DNA of 64,000 bases from Nitrosomonas stercoris (GTDB lineage: Bacteria; Pseudomonadota; Gammaproteobacteria; Burkholderiales; Nitrosomonadaceae): NCBI GenBank assembly GCA_006742785.1, contig AP019755.1, positions 682,001-746,000 of the forward strand, read 5' to 3'. A program made the position numbers and the translations under genes. Below are positions 18,628 to 26,996 of the stretch, piece after piece. The notes below the pieces were generated by a model, which had not been told where the DNA came from, ran no database searches, and worked only from the letters and a program-made list of their open reading frames with translations. The stretch's first letter is position 1. The number at the start of each line of letters is the position of its first letter.

Positions 18628-19728
18628 TTATTGTACCTGATCACTGTGCTGGATTAAATCCATCTGTTTCTCATGGGGGGTAACAGGTTGTGCTGTAGAC
18701 TGTTCTGTCAGTTGATACACCCAATAGCCGCCTTGTTGATAAATCAATCGGGGGGAGGCAAGATCCAGCGGTGAGGGTTGGCTGGTAAAAGGCAGTAGCC
18801 GCGCCAGTAATGTTTGATAGCTGGCTTTATCAATCAGGAAGAAGGCTCGGATCAGTTCATCTGAGAGCGATTGTAAGGTGTAGGCATAATACCCTTGGTT
18901 GGTCATTTCTGCTTTGACATGGGTAATCATGCCATGCAGGTTGCTTGTGAGCCGATAAGGTTTGTACACAATGCCAAATTGCTCCGGATACAGTAGCCCT
19001 AGTTTGTATAAGTCGCTGACATGCACAATGAGGTAGGCGTCACGTTCTCCTGCCAGTTGGCGTAGTTCTGTGATGCCCTCTGCCAGTGGTTTCAGCAGGC
19101 TTTGGGTAAAGCTTAGAAACTGTTCATGCTCTTGTGGATCAACAGCTGTTTCAGTTTGGCTGGCTTCATAGGTTCGAATAGCGCGAGCATCGGCTTGCCA
19201 TTCATCAGGAATGATGAGTGGTTCATGTAGTGCGCTATGGAACAATACGTCGCGTCCAGTTAACAACGCCAGTTGACGGGAGGTATCCCACCAGCTTAGT
19301 AGCAACGCATCTTTGGCGGCATATTGATCAATGGCTGCAGCTAATTCACTCAGTTCAAGGGCTTTTTGATCCAGTGCCAGGATGGGTTCAATGGTTTCAT
19401 TTTTCCAGTGCAGCAGTACAGGTGCTTGAGCGGCGCGTTGGCCAAACCAGGCTTGTGCCAGTGGTTCATCTGCTCCAGCCAGCATGACGTTATACTGGTT
19501 AATCGTCAGATCCTTCCAGGCTTCCAGTTCCAGATCAGGAAAGTCCGCTGTATTACCCGTGGTGGTAAGTTGGTAATAGTAAGGCGGATCGCTTGGCGTG
19601 AGTTTCAGCCAGGCATATAGGGCTAATAAAACCAAACCTCCCGTCACTAATAAAATACCCAGTGACGGGAGGAGTCGGTCAGACCAGCGCGAACTGCGCC
19701 GGTCTGAGGAGGTTAACGAGGTAGTCAA
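18628..19728 (-). CDS. haoB: HaoB (orf2 of the hao cluster), membrane-anchored protein
   Basis: 366 residues. One N-terminal transmembrane helix ([23 protein letters not shown], quoted in part: residues about 18-40) is followed by a large periplasmic domain without CXXCH motifs. Position and length match the conserved second gene of ammonia-oxidiser hao clusters. Its biochemical role is not established; a part in HAO maturation or anchoring is inference. Its ATG overlaps the hao stop by 4 bp, so translation is coupled. Confidence 0.88.
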   Translation of the reverse strand: MTTSLTSSDRRSSRWSDRLLPSLGILLVTGGLVLLALYAWLKLTPSDPPYYYQLTTTGNTADFPDLELEAWKDLTINQYNVMLAGADEPLAQAWFGQRAAQAPVLLHWKNETIEPILALDQKALELSELAAAIDQYAAKDALLLSWWDTSRQLALLTGRDVLFHSALHEPLIIPDEWQADARAIRTYEASQTETAVDPQEHEQFLSFTQSLLKPLAEGITELRQLAGERDAYLIVHVSDLYKLGLLYPEQFGIVYKPYRLTSNLHGMITHVKAEMTNQGYYAYTLQSLSDELIRAFFLIDKASYQTLLARLLPFTSQPSPLDLASPRLIYQQGGYWVYQLTEQSTAQPVTPHEKQMDLIQHSDQVQ

Positions 19729-21437
19729 GCTGTTTGCTTACGCTTGCGCCAGCCAAACAGGGCAACTGCTCCGGCTAGCAACATGCCACCTCCCAGTCCA
19801 CCCAGGGAGATTTTCTCTTCTGCCTCTCTGAGGTCTAACAGACTGGTTTTCTTGCCTTCCAGTTTGCTTACACGTGCACGCAAGGCTTGCATTTCTTGCA
19901 TTTTGGTGTATTCATCCTGAATTTCAACATAGGCGCGGTTCATTGGACCCCATCCTTCGGTATAGGTCCAGCCACCTGGATTAGCATGGGCAAGACCTAC
20001 GTGCATCTTGGCCAGGTTGTTTTCTGCCATTTCCAGTACTTTTAGCTCAAGTGAGGCCGGGTTATTCCCTTTGGACCAGAACAGCTGGGTAAAGATGCTG
20101 TAGCCAGGTTTCTCTGGTGCCGGTGGGTTAGGACGGTTGGTCTTTTGACCGGTAAGGGTGCCATCTTCGTACATCTTGTGAACAATGGCGTTGGCTTCCT
20201 GGTATTTAGCCAGGCCTTCCAGGGTACCTTTGTCCATGAGGTCAAGATAGGAACGGGCAAAACGTTCTGAGTGACATTGGGTACAGGTGACTACCCAGGA
20301 GTCCAGTCGTCCTTCTGCCCAGTCACTGGTGATGTTTTCAGCAATACCAGGAACGAATGGGTAGTTGGCCCAGCGGGTTTTACGGGTGATGTTATGGGTG
20401 TACTCGCCTTCATATTCCATGTGGCAGGCTGCACAGGTCGGTGCCGTTTGGCCTCCTTTGGAAAAGGCGTCTTGCAGACGAACTTCCCAGTTCCAGTTGC
20501 CACGGTTCATTTCAGCCATCTTGCCGTGCTTGGACATCATGTAGGTTTCGTAGTTGTTGTGGTCTACGCCGCTATGACAGGTAGCACAGGCTTCTGGTTT
20601 GCGTGATTCCGCAGCTGAGAATTCGTGACGGGTATGGCAGTTGTCACATTTATTCTGGTTGGTGTGGCACATGGTACAGCCTTCAGCCACTTCGCGTTGT
20701 GGCATGGCTGCCCAAACGGTGGTTTCGATGTTGGCGGTGTAGTCCAGTGCATGTGAGGGACGTCCATCAGGCCATTGGCCATTAGGCCAGATCATGGTAT
20801 CGCGCTCTGATTCACGTTCGGCAAATTCCCTCAGGTGACAGGTACCACAGGTATCTGCAGTTGGCATGCGGATGTCTTTGGTGTGGTCAACCTTTTTGTT
20901 GCTGTTGATGTCTGCGTGACAGTCTATACAGCCTACTTCTTTGAGTTTTTCGCTTTTACCCAGTTTGCCCATAGAGCGCAGGTTGTTTTCTACTTCTTCC
21001 AACTTGCCTTTTTTGTAGTAAAGCGGGTCGTCTGATTTAAGATTACGAATCTTGTCCAGGTTGGCGTGGGTGCTACGTTGCCAGGCACGTACCCATACCG
21101 GTGTTTCATCTGTATGGCATTCTACGCAGTCTTTACGTTCCGCTATCTCTTTGGGAGAAACAGGGGGTTTGTAAAAGGTGGCGGGGTCCATGTAGCGACT
21201 GAGTTCAATCGGTTCCCAGTAGTCTCCCATCGTGCCTTTACCGGCTCCATGTGCCGGGTCTTTGTAACGCTTGACCAAGGCATCGTAGGTTTGTTTCGGT
21301 GTGGCTTTGCTGCGATCCAGATTCAACGCTTCATACGTCTCGTCCGGTACCGTCGAGATGTCCGCTTGTACTTGACCACCCATCAACAGCAGGCCAGCAC
21401 ATAGCAGCATACCCTTCATATACTCCCGTAATCTCAT
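19725..21437 (-). CDS. hao: Hydroxylamine oxidoreductase (octahaem HAO)
   Basis: 570 residues from the ATG at 21437, chosen over an in-frame start at 21479 because GGAGAGGAGAG directly precedes it and [10 protein letters not shown] begins a normal signal peptide. Eight CXXCH motifs start at C104, C170, C197, C254, C264, C284, C335 and C385. By homology the fourth (CTMCH) carries haem P460, cross-linked to the tyrosine in TYTEGW (Y492 here). The C-terminus has a glycine-rich hydrophobic segment and basic tail ([18 protein letters not shown]). The periplasmic trimer oxidises hydroxylamine and feeds four electrons to c554. Complete and intact. Confidence 0.98.
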   Translation of the reverse strand: MRLREYMKGMLLCAGLLLMGGQVQADISTVPDETYEALNLDRSKATPKQTYDALVKRYKDPAHGAGKGTMGDYWEPIELSRYMDPATFYKPPVSPKEIAERKDCVECHTDETPVWVRAWQRSTHANLDKIRNLKSDDPLYYKKGKLEEVENNLRSMGKLGKSEKLKEVGCIDCHADINSNKKVDHTKDIRMPTADTCGTCHLREFAERESERDTMIWPNGQWPDGRPSHALDYTANIETTVWAAMPQREVAEGCTMCHTNQNKCDNCHTRHEFSAAESRKPEACATCHSGVDHNNYETYMMSKHGKMAEMNRGNWNWEVRLQDAFSKGGQTAPTCAACHMEYEGEYTHNITRKTRWANYPFVPGIAENITSDWAEGRLDSWVVTCTQCHSERFARSYLDLMDKGTLEGLAKYQEANAIVHKMYEDGTLTGQKTNRPNPPAPEKPGYSIFTQLFWSKGNNPASLELKVLEMAENNLAKMHVGLAHANPGGWTYTEGWGPMNRAYVEIQDEYTKMQEMQALRARVSKLEGKKTSLLDLREAEEKISLGGLGGGMLLAGAVALFGWRKRKQTA

Positions 21438-21498
21438 GCTCTCTCCTCTCCTTCTTAATCTACCTATCGGTATTTGCAATCAATGTGTATAAACTTAA

Positions 21499-21521
21499 TT
21501 ATCTGAATATAGCTCAGATAA
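21499..21521. promoter_or_regulatory. Palindrome upstream of hao (candidate operator)
   Basis: TTATCTGA and TCAGATAA are perfect 8-bp inverted repeats separated by 7 bases, about 60-85 bp upstream of the hao start. The size and symmetry suit a dimeric regulator or a leader hairpin. No regulator is assigned. Confidence 0.45.
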
Positions 21522-21738
21522 CCAGCCAATATAGCTTCTAGATAGCTGCTCACTAACAGCTAGATAGCACAGCAGCCCAAGACTACTTTCTCAGCAGGGA
21601 CAAGTCAAGATATTAAAACGTTCGCATCAGCTGATAGGGTTTAAATACCACACTTATATCTCGCTAGATAGCAATCACCTGATTTATAGATATCACGAAG
21701 CAAGGTAGAATTGCTTCATCTATTTTTTAGTTGGAAAA

Positions 21739-22827
21739 ATGAGTAAATTACGTATTGTTATTGGGATGAGTGGCGGAGTAGATTCATCTGTTGCAGCCTT
21801 GTTGCTCAAGCAGCAAGGTCACGATGTAATCGGGCTTTTCATGAAAAACTGGGAAGGTGATGATACTGATGAATATTGTTCAGCGCGTCAAGATTTCCTT
21901 GATGCTGCCTCGGTAGCCGATATTCTGGACATTCCACTGGAAGTAGTCAATTTCTCAGCTGAATATCAAGAACGAGTTTTCAACTTGTTCTTGGCGGAAT
22001 ATCAAGCGGGGCGCACGCCTAATCCAGATGTGTTGTGCAACAGTGAAATCAAATTTAGCGCTTTTCTTGATCATGCGTTGGCTCTGGGAGCCGACAAAAT
22101 CGCAACTGGCCATTATGCACAACTACATGAGATAGATGGCCTCTTCCAATTACACAAAGGGGAAGATGGCAATAAAGACCAAAGCTACTTTCTTTACCGC
22201 TTGAACCAGCAACAGCTATCACACACGATTTTTCCCATCGGCCATCTTTATAAACGGGAAGTGCGTGCAATTGCACATGAACATGGATTACCTAACTCCA
22301 GCAAAAAAGACAGTACCGGCATTTGCTTTATTGGCGAGCGCCCTTTTCGTGAATTTCTTAATCGCTATCTACCGGCTAACCCCGGCGAAATTCGTACACT
22401 AGACGAGCGAACTGTTGGAGAGCACCAGGGCTTAATGTACTACACCATCGGGCAAAGACAGGGATTAGGCATCGGAGGTACACGTGATGGCAGCGAACAA
22501 CCTTGGTTTGTCGCCAAGAAAGATATGCAAACTAACGTACTCTATGTTGTGCAAGGACATGATCACCCCACACTACTCAGTTCCGCTTTAACTGCTACTG
22601 ATCTTTCCTGGATCAGTGGCGCGCCTCCCAAAAAAAACTGGGTGTATGCCGCTAAAATCCGTTATCGACAAACTGATGCGCCTTGTGCAATTACACAGCT
22701 TGATAGCAACCTTTGCCAAGTTGGATTTGCTGCATCGCAATGGGGAGTAACACCGGGACAATCAGTCGTGCTTTATGAAAGCAATGTATGTCTTGGTGGC
22801 GGCATAATTACCAGTCACAATAAATGA
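21739..22827 (+). CDS. mnmA: tRNA-specific 2-thiouridylase MnmA
   Basis: 362 residues, full length. The ATP pyrophosphatase loop SGGVDSS (11-17) is near the start; the two catalytic cysteines are C100 in [12 protein letters not shown] and C196 in DSTGICFIG. It inserts sulfur at C2 of wobble uridine-34 in tRNA for Lys, Glu and Gln. The gene is divergent from hao across about 300 bp. The ATG follows GTTGGAAAA, a weak ribosome site. Confidence 0.97.
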   Translation: MSKLRIVIGMSGGVDSSVAALLLKQQGHDVIGLFMKNWEGDDTDEYCSARQDFLDAASVADILDIPLEVVNFSAEYQERVFNLFLAEYQAGRTPNPDVLCNSEIKFSAFLDHALALGADKIATGHYAQLHEIDGLFQLHKGEDGNKDQSYFLYRLNQQQLSHTIFPIGHLYKREVRAIAHEHGLPNSSKKDSTGICFIGERPFREFLNRYLPANPGEIRTLDERTVGEHQGLMYYTIGQRQGLGIGGTRDGSEQPWFVAKKDMQTNVLYVVQGHDHPTLLSSALTATDLSWISGAPPKKNWVYAAKIRYRQTDAPCAITQLDSNLCQVGFAASQWGVTPGQSVVLYESNVCLGGGIITSHNK

Positions 22828-22924
22828 CACCCCCTTCCCGATCCACGCCACAGCCCTATCGAGCCAGCCACTCACCAAGGAGATTCGGATCAACTTGCAA
22901 TAAAGCTCACCCAGAAATATAATT

Positions 22925-22942
22925 GTGAATGATTCGCATTTA
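22925..22942. promoter_or_regulatory. Fur-like box upstream of the fecI remnant
   Basis: GTGAATGATTCGCATTTA resembles Fur sites that precede fecI-type sigma genes: the reverse strand gives TGCGAAT-C-ATTCACA, close to a 7-1-7 palindrome. It lies about 36 bp before the fecI start, indicating that the locus was once iron-controlled. Confidence 0.55.
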
Positions 22943-22977
22943 TATATAGATATAACACTGAGTGAGCTCATTCAGCC

Positions 22978-23480
22978 ATGCCTGCGCCCAGCAATTCTCC
23001 CGTCCAATCCATTGAAGTTCTCTATAGCAATCATCACAGCTGGTTACGAAACGAGCTGCGCAAGCGACTGGGAGTGCTTTCGATGTAGCGGATCTCGCGC
23101 ATGACACCTACATGCGTATCATGGTATCGGGCAATATTCCTCCATCGGGACAGTCATGTCGCTATCTGACCCAGATCGCAAATGGCCTGGTCATCGATCT
23201 GTACCGTCCCGTCAAATCGAGATCGCCTATCTAGAGGCAATCAAATTATTGCCGGAACCGGAAGTGCCCTCAGAAGAGGCCCGTGCTCTGGCGACAGACA
23301 CTGATCGAAATCGACACGATCTTGCATAATCTTCCCGGCAAAGTGCGAACAGCGCCACTGCTTCGCAAACTCGACGGATTGAGCTATCGGGAAATCGCTG
23401 AGCGGCTTCATGTTTCTTTATCATCAGTCGAAAAATATATCGCCACCGGTCTACAGGCTTTATATGAATCAAAAAACTGA
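22978..23480 (+). pseudogene. FecI-type ECF sigma factor, multiply frameshifted
   Basis: The translation begins normally (IEVLYSNHHSWLRNELRKRLG), then region 2 (AFDVADLAHDTYMRIM), the RRRQ-like join (RQIEIAYLEAIKLLPEPEV) and region 4 (LDGLSYREIAERLHVSLSSV) appear in different frames. At least three indels, near 23070, 23205 and 23285, are needed to restore one frame. Region 4 reaches its natural stop at 23480, directly before the fecR remnant. Not functional as drawn. Confidence 0.82.
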
Positions 23481-23494
23481 CGAAAAAAACCTCA

Positions 23495-24498
23495 TTGGCT
23501 TCACAACAGCCACAAATCAGCTCACCTGCCAGCGATTCTCCCATTGATCCTGCTATCGTTCAACAAGCTTCCAGGTGGATGGCACGTTTATGGTCAGAGG
23601 AAGCCAGCGATGCCGATAAAGCGACTTGCGAACAATGGCGCATGGCACACCCTGATCATGAAAAAGCATGGAATCGCCTGCAGATCACGGAAGATAAACT
23701 ACACGGCATACCACGCGAGATTGCACGCCATGCCCTGCGTGAACCGGCTGTCACGGCGTATACCACGCAGCGTCAAGCACTGAAATTACTGGGGTTGATC
23801 GCCATGGTCGGGGGTACGATGCACCTGGTACGCAAAAGCGATACCTGGCAATTTGTTTCCTCTGATTACAGCACCCAGACGGGTGAAATTCGTGAAATCG
23901 CCCTGCCCGATGGCACCCGTATCATTCTCAATACTGCTACGGCTATCGATGTATATTTCGATAATCAGGCGCGTCGCATTATGCTGCGATCAGACGAAAT
24001 ACTGATCACAACTGCACCGGATTCCACAGCAGTCCACCGCCCCTTCCGCGTCCAGAGTCGCCAAGGTGTGATAGAAGTACTCGGTACTCGCTTCAAATTG
24101 TGCGGCAAGATACTGATATCTCCTACGTCACTGTGCTCGAAGGAGCCATCGAGATCCATTCCGAACATGCCATCAATACCGCTATCCGGATAGATGCCGG
24201 ACAGTACACCACTTTCTCCGTTAAACAGGTGATGTCACCCGTTACTGTGCAAGAAAGCGCAGCAGCCTGGTCCAAGGGTATGCTGGTGGCAGAAAATATG
24301 CGTGTCGCAGATTTCGTTGCTGAACTGCGTCGTTACCGGCCAGGTTTGCTGCGCTGCGACCCTGCCGTCGCTGATCTGCGAGTAACCGACGTATTTCCTC
24401 TGCATGACACAGATCCTGCGCTGCTCAACCTCACACTTGGCTTACCCGTTCGGATAATCTATCGCACACGCTACTGGGTAACCGTTCAAGCGCAATAA
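23495..24498 (+). pseudogene. FecR-type anti-sigma/regulator, frameshifted
   Basis: The first frame encodes the DUF4880-like start (ASRWMARLWSEEASDADK, EQWRMAHPDHEKAWNR), a membrane helix (LKLLGLIAMVGGTMHLV) and the FecR domain (GEIREIALPDGTRIILNTAT). After EVLGTRF near 24100 the frame is lost; the -1 frame continues with QDTDISYVTVLEGAIEIHS through to the C-terminal domain ending at 24498. One missing base accounts for it. Partner of the fecI remnant; it would transmit a receptor signal across the inner membrane if intact. Confidence 0.83.
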
Positions 24499-24635
24499 CC
24501 ACTCGGCAGATCATACAGATTCAGATACTCTGGGGAACTGCTGATCAATGTCAGCGCATCAGCCGACGAATTACTGTCGCCTTCACGCGACAGGAAAGTG
24601 ATGATACTTTCGCCTAAAGCAACCAGTGAAAGCAT
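24486..24635 (-). other. Possible decayed coding segment (49 codons) of unknown origin
   Basis: On the minus strand an ATG at 24635 opens a 49-codon frame (LVALGESIITFLSREGDSN, then DALTLISSSPEYLNLYDL), and the neighbouring frame upstream reads QCNLAGRWVTSNTLF. The composition looks protein-like and may be the tail of a lost gene, but I recognise no family. It overlaps the end of the fecR remnant in the opposite direction. Confidence 0.25.
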
Positions 24636-24736
24636 CTGGCATGAACAAAGTATTGCTGGTTACCCAGCGTCCGGCCAGATTGCATTGCGAGAGTGCACCG
24701 GCAATTACCGGAACACCCCTCACCTCAAAGCAAGAC

Positions 24737-25189
24737 TCAAATCTTGAGATGGCCTTTCATCAAAACATGGTGCCCAGGGAATGAGCAGAAGAACTCGTAA
24801 CCCTCTCCACTTTCCAGTTTGCTGGTTTCAAAAGTTACTGAATCCTCTTCACCGCCACCCAGCATTTTGGTATGGGCGATCACTCTTGAATCATCAGCCT
24901 TAAGATAACCGCCGCCCTGCCCTGCTGCAAGCGCATCATTACTGATAGCTTCAACGTCAGCGGCCTTGCTCAACGCCCAGTTGTGCCCCATAGATGACGC
25001 AGGAAGCTTCCCCACGTGTTTGAGGTGCACTGTAAACTCCTGGCAGCTTTGATCAACGGCGATTTCAGACACGTTGTATTGCATCGCATCATTAGCTTCA
25101 ACAGTAACTTCACAATCCGCAGCAGAAACTGATCCTGCCAAGGTAACAAAAGCAATCAGAATGGTGCTTCTAAACAGATTCTTGATCAT
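24737..25189 (-). CDS. azu: Azurin-type cupredoxin
   Basis: About 150 residues from the ATG near 25189, preceded by AAGGAG; an upstream TTG at 25234 is unlikely. A signal peptide (IKNLFRSTILIAFVTLAGSVSA) leads to a mature protein starting ADCEVTVEANDAMQ. Type-1 copper ligands are in place: His in SSMGHNW, and Cys, His and Met in FFCSFPGHHVLMKG. It is a periplasmic one-electron carrier, plausibly linking the ammonia-oxidation chain to terminal or nitrite reductases. It lies inside the remains of a fec locus, in the opposite direction, with a Fur-like site about 100 bp upstream. Confidence 0.93.
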   Translation of the reverse strand: MIKNLFRSTILIAFVTLAGSVSAADCEVTVEANDAMQYNVSEIAVDQSCQEFTVHLKHVGKLPASSMGHNWALSKAADVEAISNDALAAGQGGGYLKADDSRVIAHTKMLGGGEEDSVTFETSKLESGEGYEFFCSFPGHHVLMKGHLKI

Positions 25190-25287
25190 CACACAACTCC
25201 TTACAAGGGTTAATAAAAATGACAGGGCATTCAAGGATAGTTAATCGTTCTATATCGCTGACACCGAGCCGAGCCAAGCAAATAAAC

Positions 25288-25307
25288 GCAAACGAGTCTC
25301 ATTATAC
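25288..25307. promoter_or_regulatory. Fur-like palindrome upstream of azurin
   Basis: The segment contains AACGAG-T-CTCATT, a near-perfect inverted repeat of the AATGAGA type found in Fur boxes. It is about 100 bp upstream of the azurin start. Either it controls azurin or it belonged to the former receptor gene. Confidence 0.4.
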
Positions 25308-25460
25308 ATATGACGAAGATCCACAATCAAAAATGATACTCCTATGCTGGCACATCGCCCCAAATATCGTAAAGCACACATAACAACTTTGTATTACGGG
25401 CTTTACCTTTTCGTTCGGAAAACATAATGAGCACCTCAAAAAATCTTCCTAAGAGCCTGT

Positions 25461-25937
25461 TTACGATCTTCTGAGTAATAGTGCCAGGAAGGCCAGATGA
25501 ATGAGCTGCAAGCTGGTATCAAGTTTACGTTCGCAGTTTTTCCATAATCTTCGGCACTTTTCCAGCCAGGCGAAACTACGTTCCACTATCCATCGCCTGG
25601 GCATAACCTTGAAGGTATGCAGTTTGCTGCGTTTGGCGATCTGCACGGTGACAGGTTTGCCCAGAATTTCTTGCACACTTTCGGCAAATGGTGCTCCAGT
25701 ATAGCCACCGTCACACAGCAAACCTTGTACTTGCCCCAAACTCGATCTGCAACGCTTCAAGGCCTGCAATGCACCGTTACGGTCAGTCACTTCCGCTGTC
25801 GTCACTGCAATGGCGTGCGGCAACCCCAAGGTATCAACAGCGATATGGCGCTTGATGCCCGACACCTTCTTGCCGGCGTCATAGCCTTTCTGGTCAGCCG
25901 TGTCTGTATTCTTCACGCTTTGCGCGTCCACAATCAA
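25461..25937 (-). CDS. IS5-family transposase, OrfB part (DDE catalytic region)
   Basis: 158 residues beginning IVDAQSVKNTDTA, with the DDE aspartates in VDAQ and LLCDGGYTG and the family signature PRRWIVERSFAWLEKCRRLW containing the catalytic glutamate. Expressed as a fusion with OrfA after a frame change in the overlap. The restored junction would read KKNQVGAAREKLGRNACSTF, which is present in the +1 frame. Confidence 0.9.
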   Translation of the reverse strand: MIVDAQSVKNTDTADQKGYDAGKKVSGIKRHIAVDTLGLPHAIAVTTAEVTDRNGALQALKRCRSSLGQVQGLLCDGGYTGAPFAESVQEILGKPVTVQIAKRSKLHTFKVMPRRWIVERSFAWLEKCRRLWKNCERKLDTSLQLIHLAFLALLLRRS

Positions 25938-26259
25938 GAACGTGCTGCAAGCGTTGCGCCCCAGTTTCTCTCGGGCCGCGCCAACCTGATTTTTTTAATG
26001 CCTGCTCCAGCACGCTCACGCCGTGCTGGTCAGGCTCATTCCATTTGCGCCAATAGGCATATACACTCTGCCATTTGGGAAACTCTCCGGGCAAAAATCT
26101 CCACTGGCAACCAGTACGCAGCAGATACAGCACAGCACAAAATACTTCATACAAATCTATTGTCGTGGGTTTGGTGCTGCGCCTCACGCTACGCAATAGC
26201 GGCTCTATCTCGGCAAACTTCTCTTTGCTAATATCACTGGCATATTTTATTCTCTTCAT
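25894..26259 (-). CDS. IS5-family transposase, OrfA part
   Basis: About 121 residues from the ATG at 26259; the frame is open further upstream but that lies outside the element. It carries the N-terminal DUF4096-like region (FAEIEPLLRSVRRSTKPTTI, GCQWRFLPGEFPKW, VYAYWRKW). A run of seven T on the plus strand (25990-25996, A on the coding strand) precedes the frame break, a likely slippage site that could add one A and yield full-length enzyme. Confidence 0.87.
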   Translation of the reverse strand: MKRIKYASDISKEKFAEIEPLLRSVRRSTKPTTIDLYEVFCAVLYLLRTGCQWRFLPGEFPKWQSVYAYWRKWNEPDQHGVSVLEQALKKSGWRGPRETGAQRLQHVLDCGRAKREEYRHG

Positions 26260-26320
26260 CCACGTATCGTAAGGAATAATGATGAGATCGTAAACGGGCT
26301 CTAACAAAAAGGATCTAACC

Positions 26321-26713
26321 ATGGCATGCAACAAAAAACATAAGCAAATTTCTCCGCCATTCATTTCCCAACCCCACTGCCGCACTTATCTGTTTGCATT
26401 GACTGCAGCTGTCACTGCAGTGTGACGTGGTTTAATAAATCTGGACACTCCAGTTAAGAGAAAATAACCTTAACTGGAGGAAGCAATGGAAACGAGAAAG
26501 CAGTACACAAAAGAGTTCAAACTAGATGCCATCAGTCTGGTATTGGATCAGGATCACACACCTGTTCTGGTCGACTTATTTGCACAATATCGCCTCAACA
26601 AGCACTGGTCTGCAACCTTCAATGTCAACAACGTCTTTGATAAAAAACATCATCAGACTATCGGGACCAGCGAGAGGCTCAACTGGTATGGTCCCCACGT
26701 AACTTTCTGGTGA
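26321..26713 (+). pseudogene. TonB-dependent (FecA-type) receptor: N- and C-terminal scraps around an IS3 fragment
   Basis: The N-terminal piece (ATG 26321, preceded by AAGGATC) encodes a signal peptide (YLFALTAAVTAV) and is cut at 26423 by IS3-family sequence. From about 26553 the last 53 residues of a TonB receptor remain: VDLFAQYRLNKHWSATFNV, NNVFDKK, TIGTSERLNWYGP, ending in an aromatic residue (Trp) as outer-membrane barrels do. The plug and nearly the whole barrel are deleted. With the fecI and fecR remnants this was a fecIRA siderophore-uptake unit. Confidence 0.8.
26423..26552 (+). mobile_element. IS3-family left-end fragment with the first codons of orfA
   Basis: The leader matches 8052-8112. 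A perfect inverted repeat TCCAGTTAAG...CTTAACTGGA precedes GGAGGAAGCA and the orfA start at 26486 (ETRKQYTKEFKLDAISLVL). After about 22 codons the sequence jumps, in frame, into the TonB-receptor tail. The rest of the element is gone. Confidence 0.75.
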
Positions 26714-26996
26714 GCATGCAGTACAGTTATTGAGCGGAATAGCTTTCATCCATTCACTCTGATGGACTGCACAGTCCTGCAGGCCACGGCAATCCAACAC
26801 CTTTTTTCCTCTGCTGCCGGATTGTTCATCTCTCAGGCCCGCAAGAACCACAGAGGTTGCGGTGATTACATGACGTTTGCCTTATCCTTACAAGGAGGCG
26901 CAGCCAATCTGACAGACGAGAAACAGCCGGAAGATCATTCATTGTTATCTTGCGCATACCAGGAACACAACTGAGCCCAAGCGATCAATTACTGTA
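26714..26996. other. Intergenic region after the receptor remnant
   Basis: 283 bp between the fecA scrap and the 3' end of pilU. A 70-codon plus-strand frame (26762-26974) has no recognisable domain or ribosome site. I see no RNA gene or clear terminator. Confidence 0.35.

Larger units (their letters stand above)
25453..26301 (-). mobile_element. Complete IS5-family (IS427-like) insertion sequence, 849 bp
   Basis: Terminal inverted repeats are GAGCCTGTTTACGATCTT at the left and GAGCCCGTTTACGATCTC read inward from the right. A TAA lies on each side (25450-25452 and 26302-26304), matching the TNA target duplication of this group. Two overlapping transposase frames fill the element. Intact ends and duplication suggest a fairly recent insertion, just before the fecA remnant. 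Confidence 0.9.

Noticed and set aside
26762-26974. 70-codon plus-strand frame between the receptor remnant and pilU
   Set aside because: No domain, no ribosome site and no supporting context.
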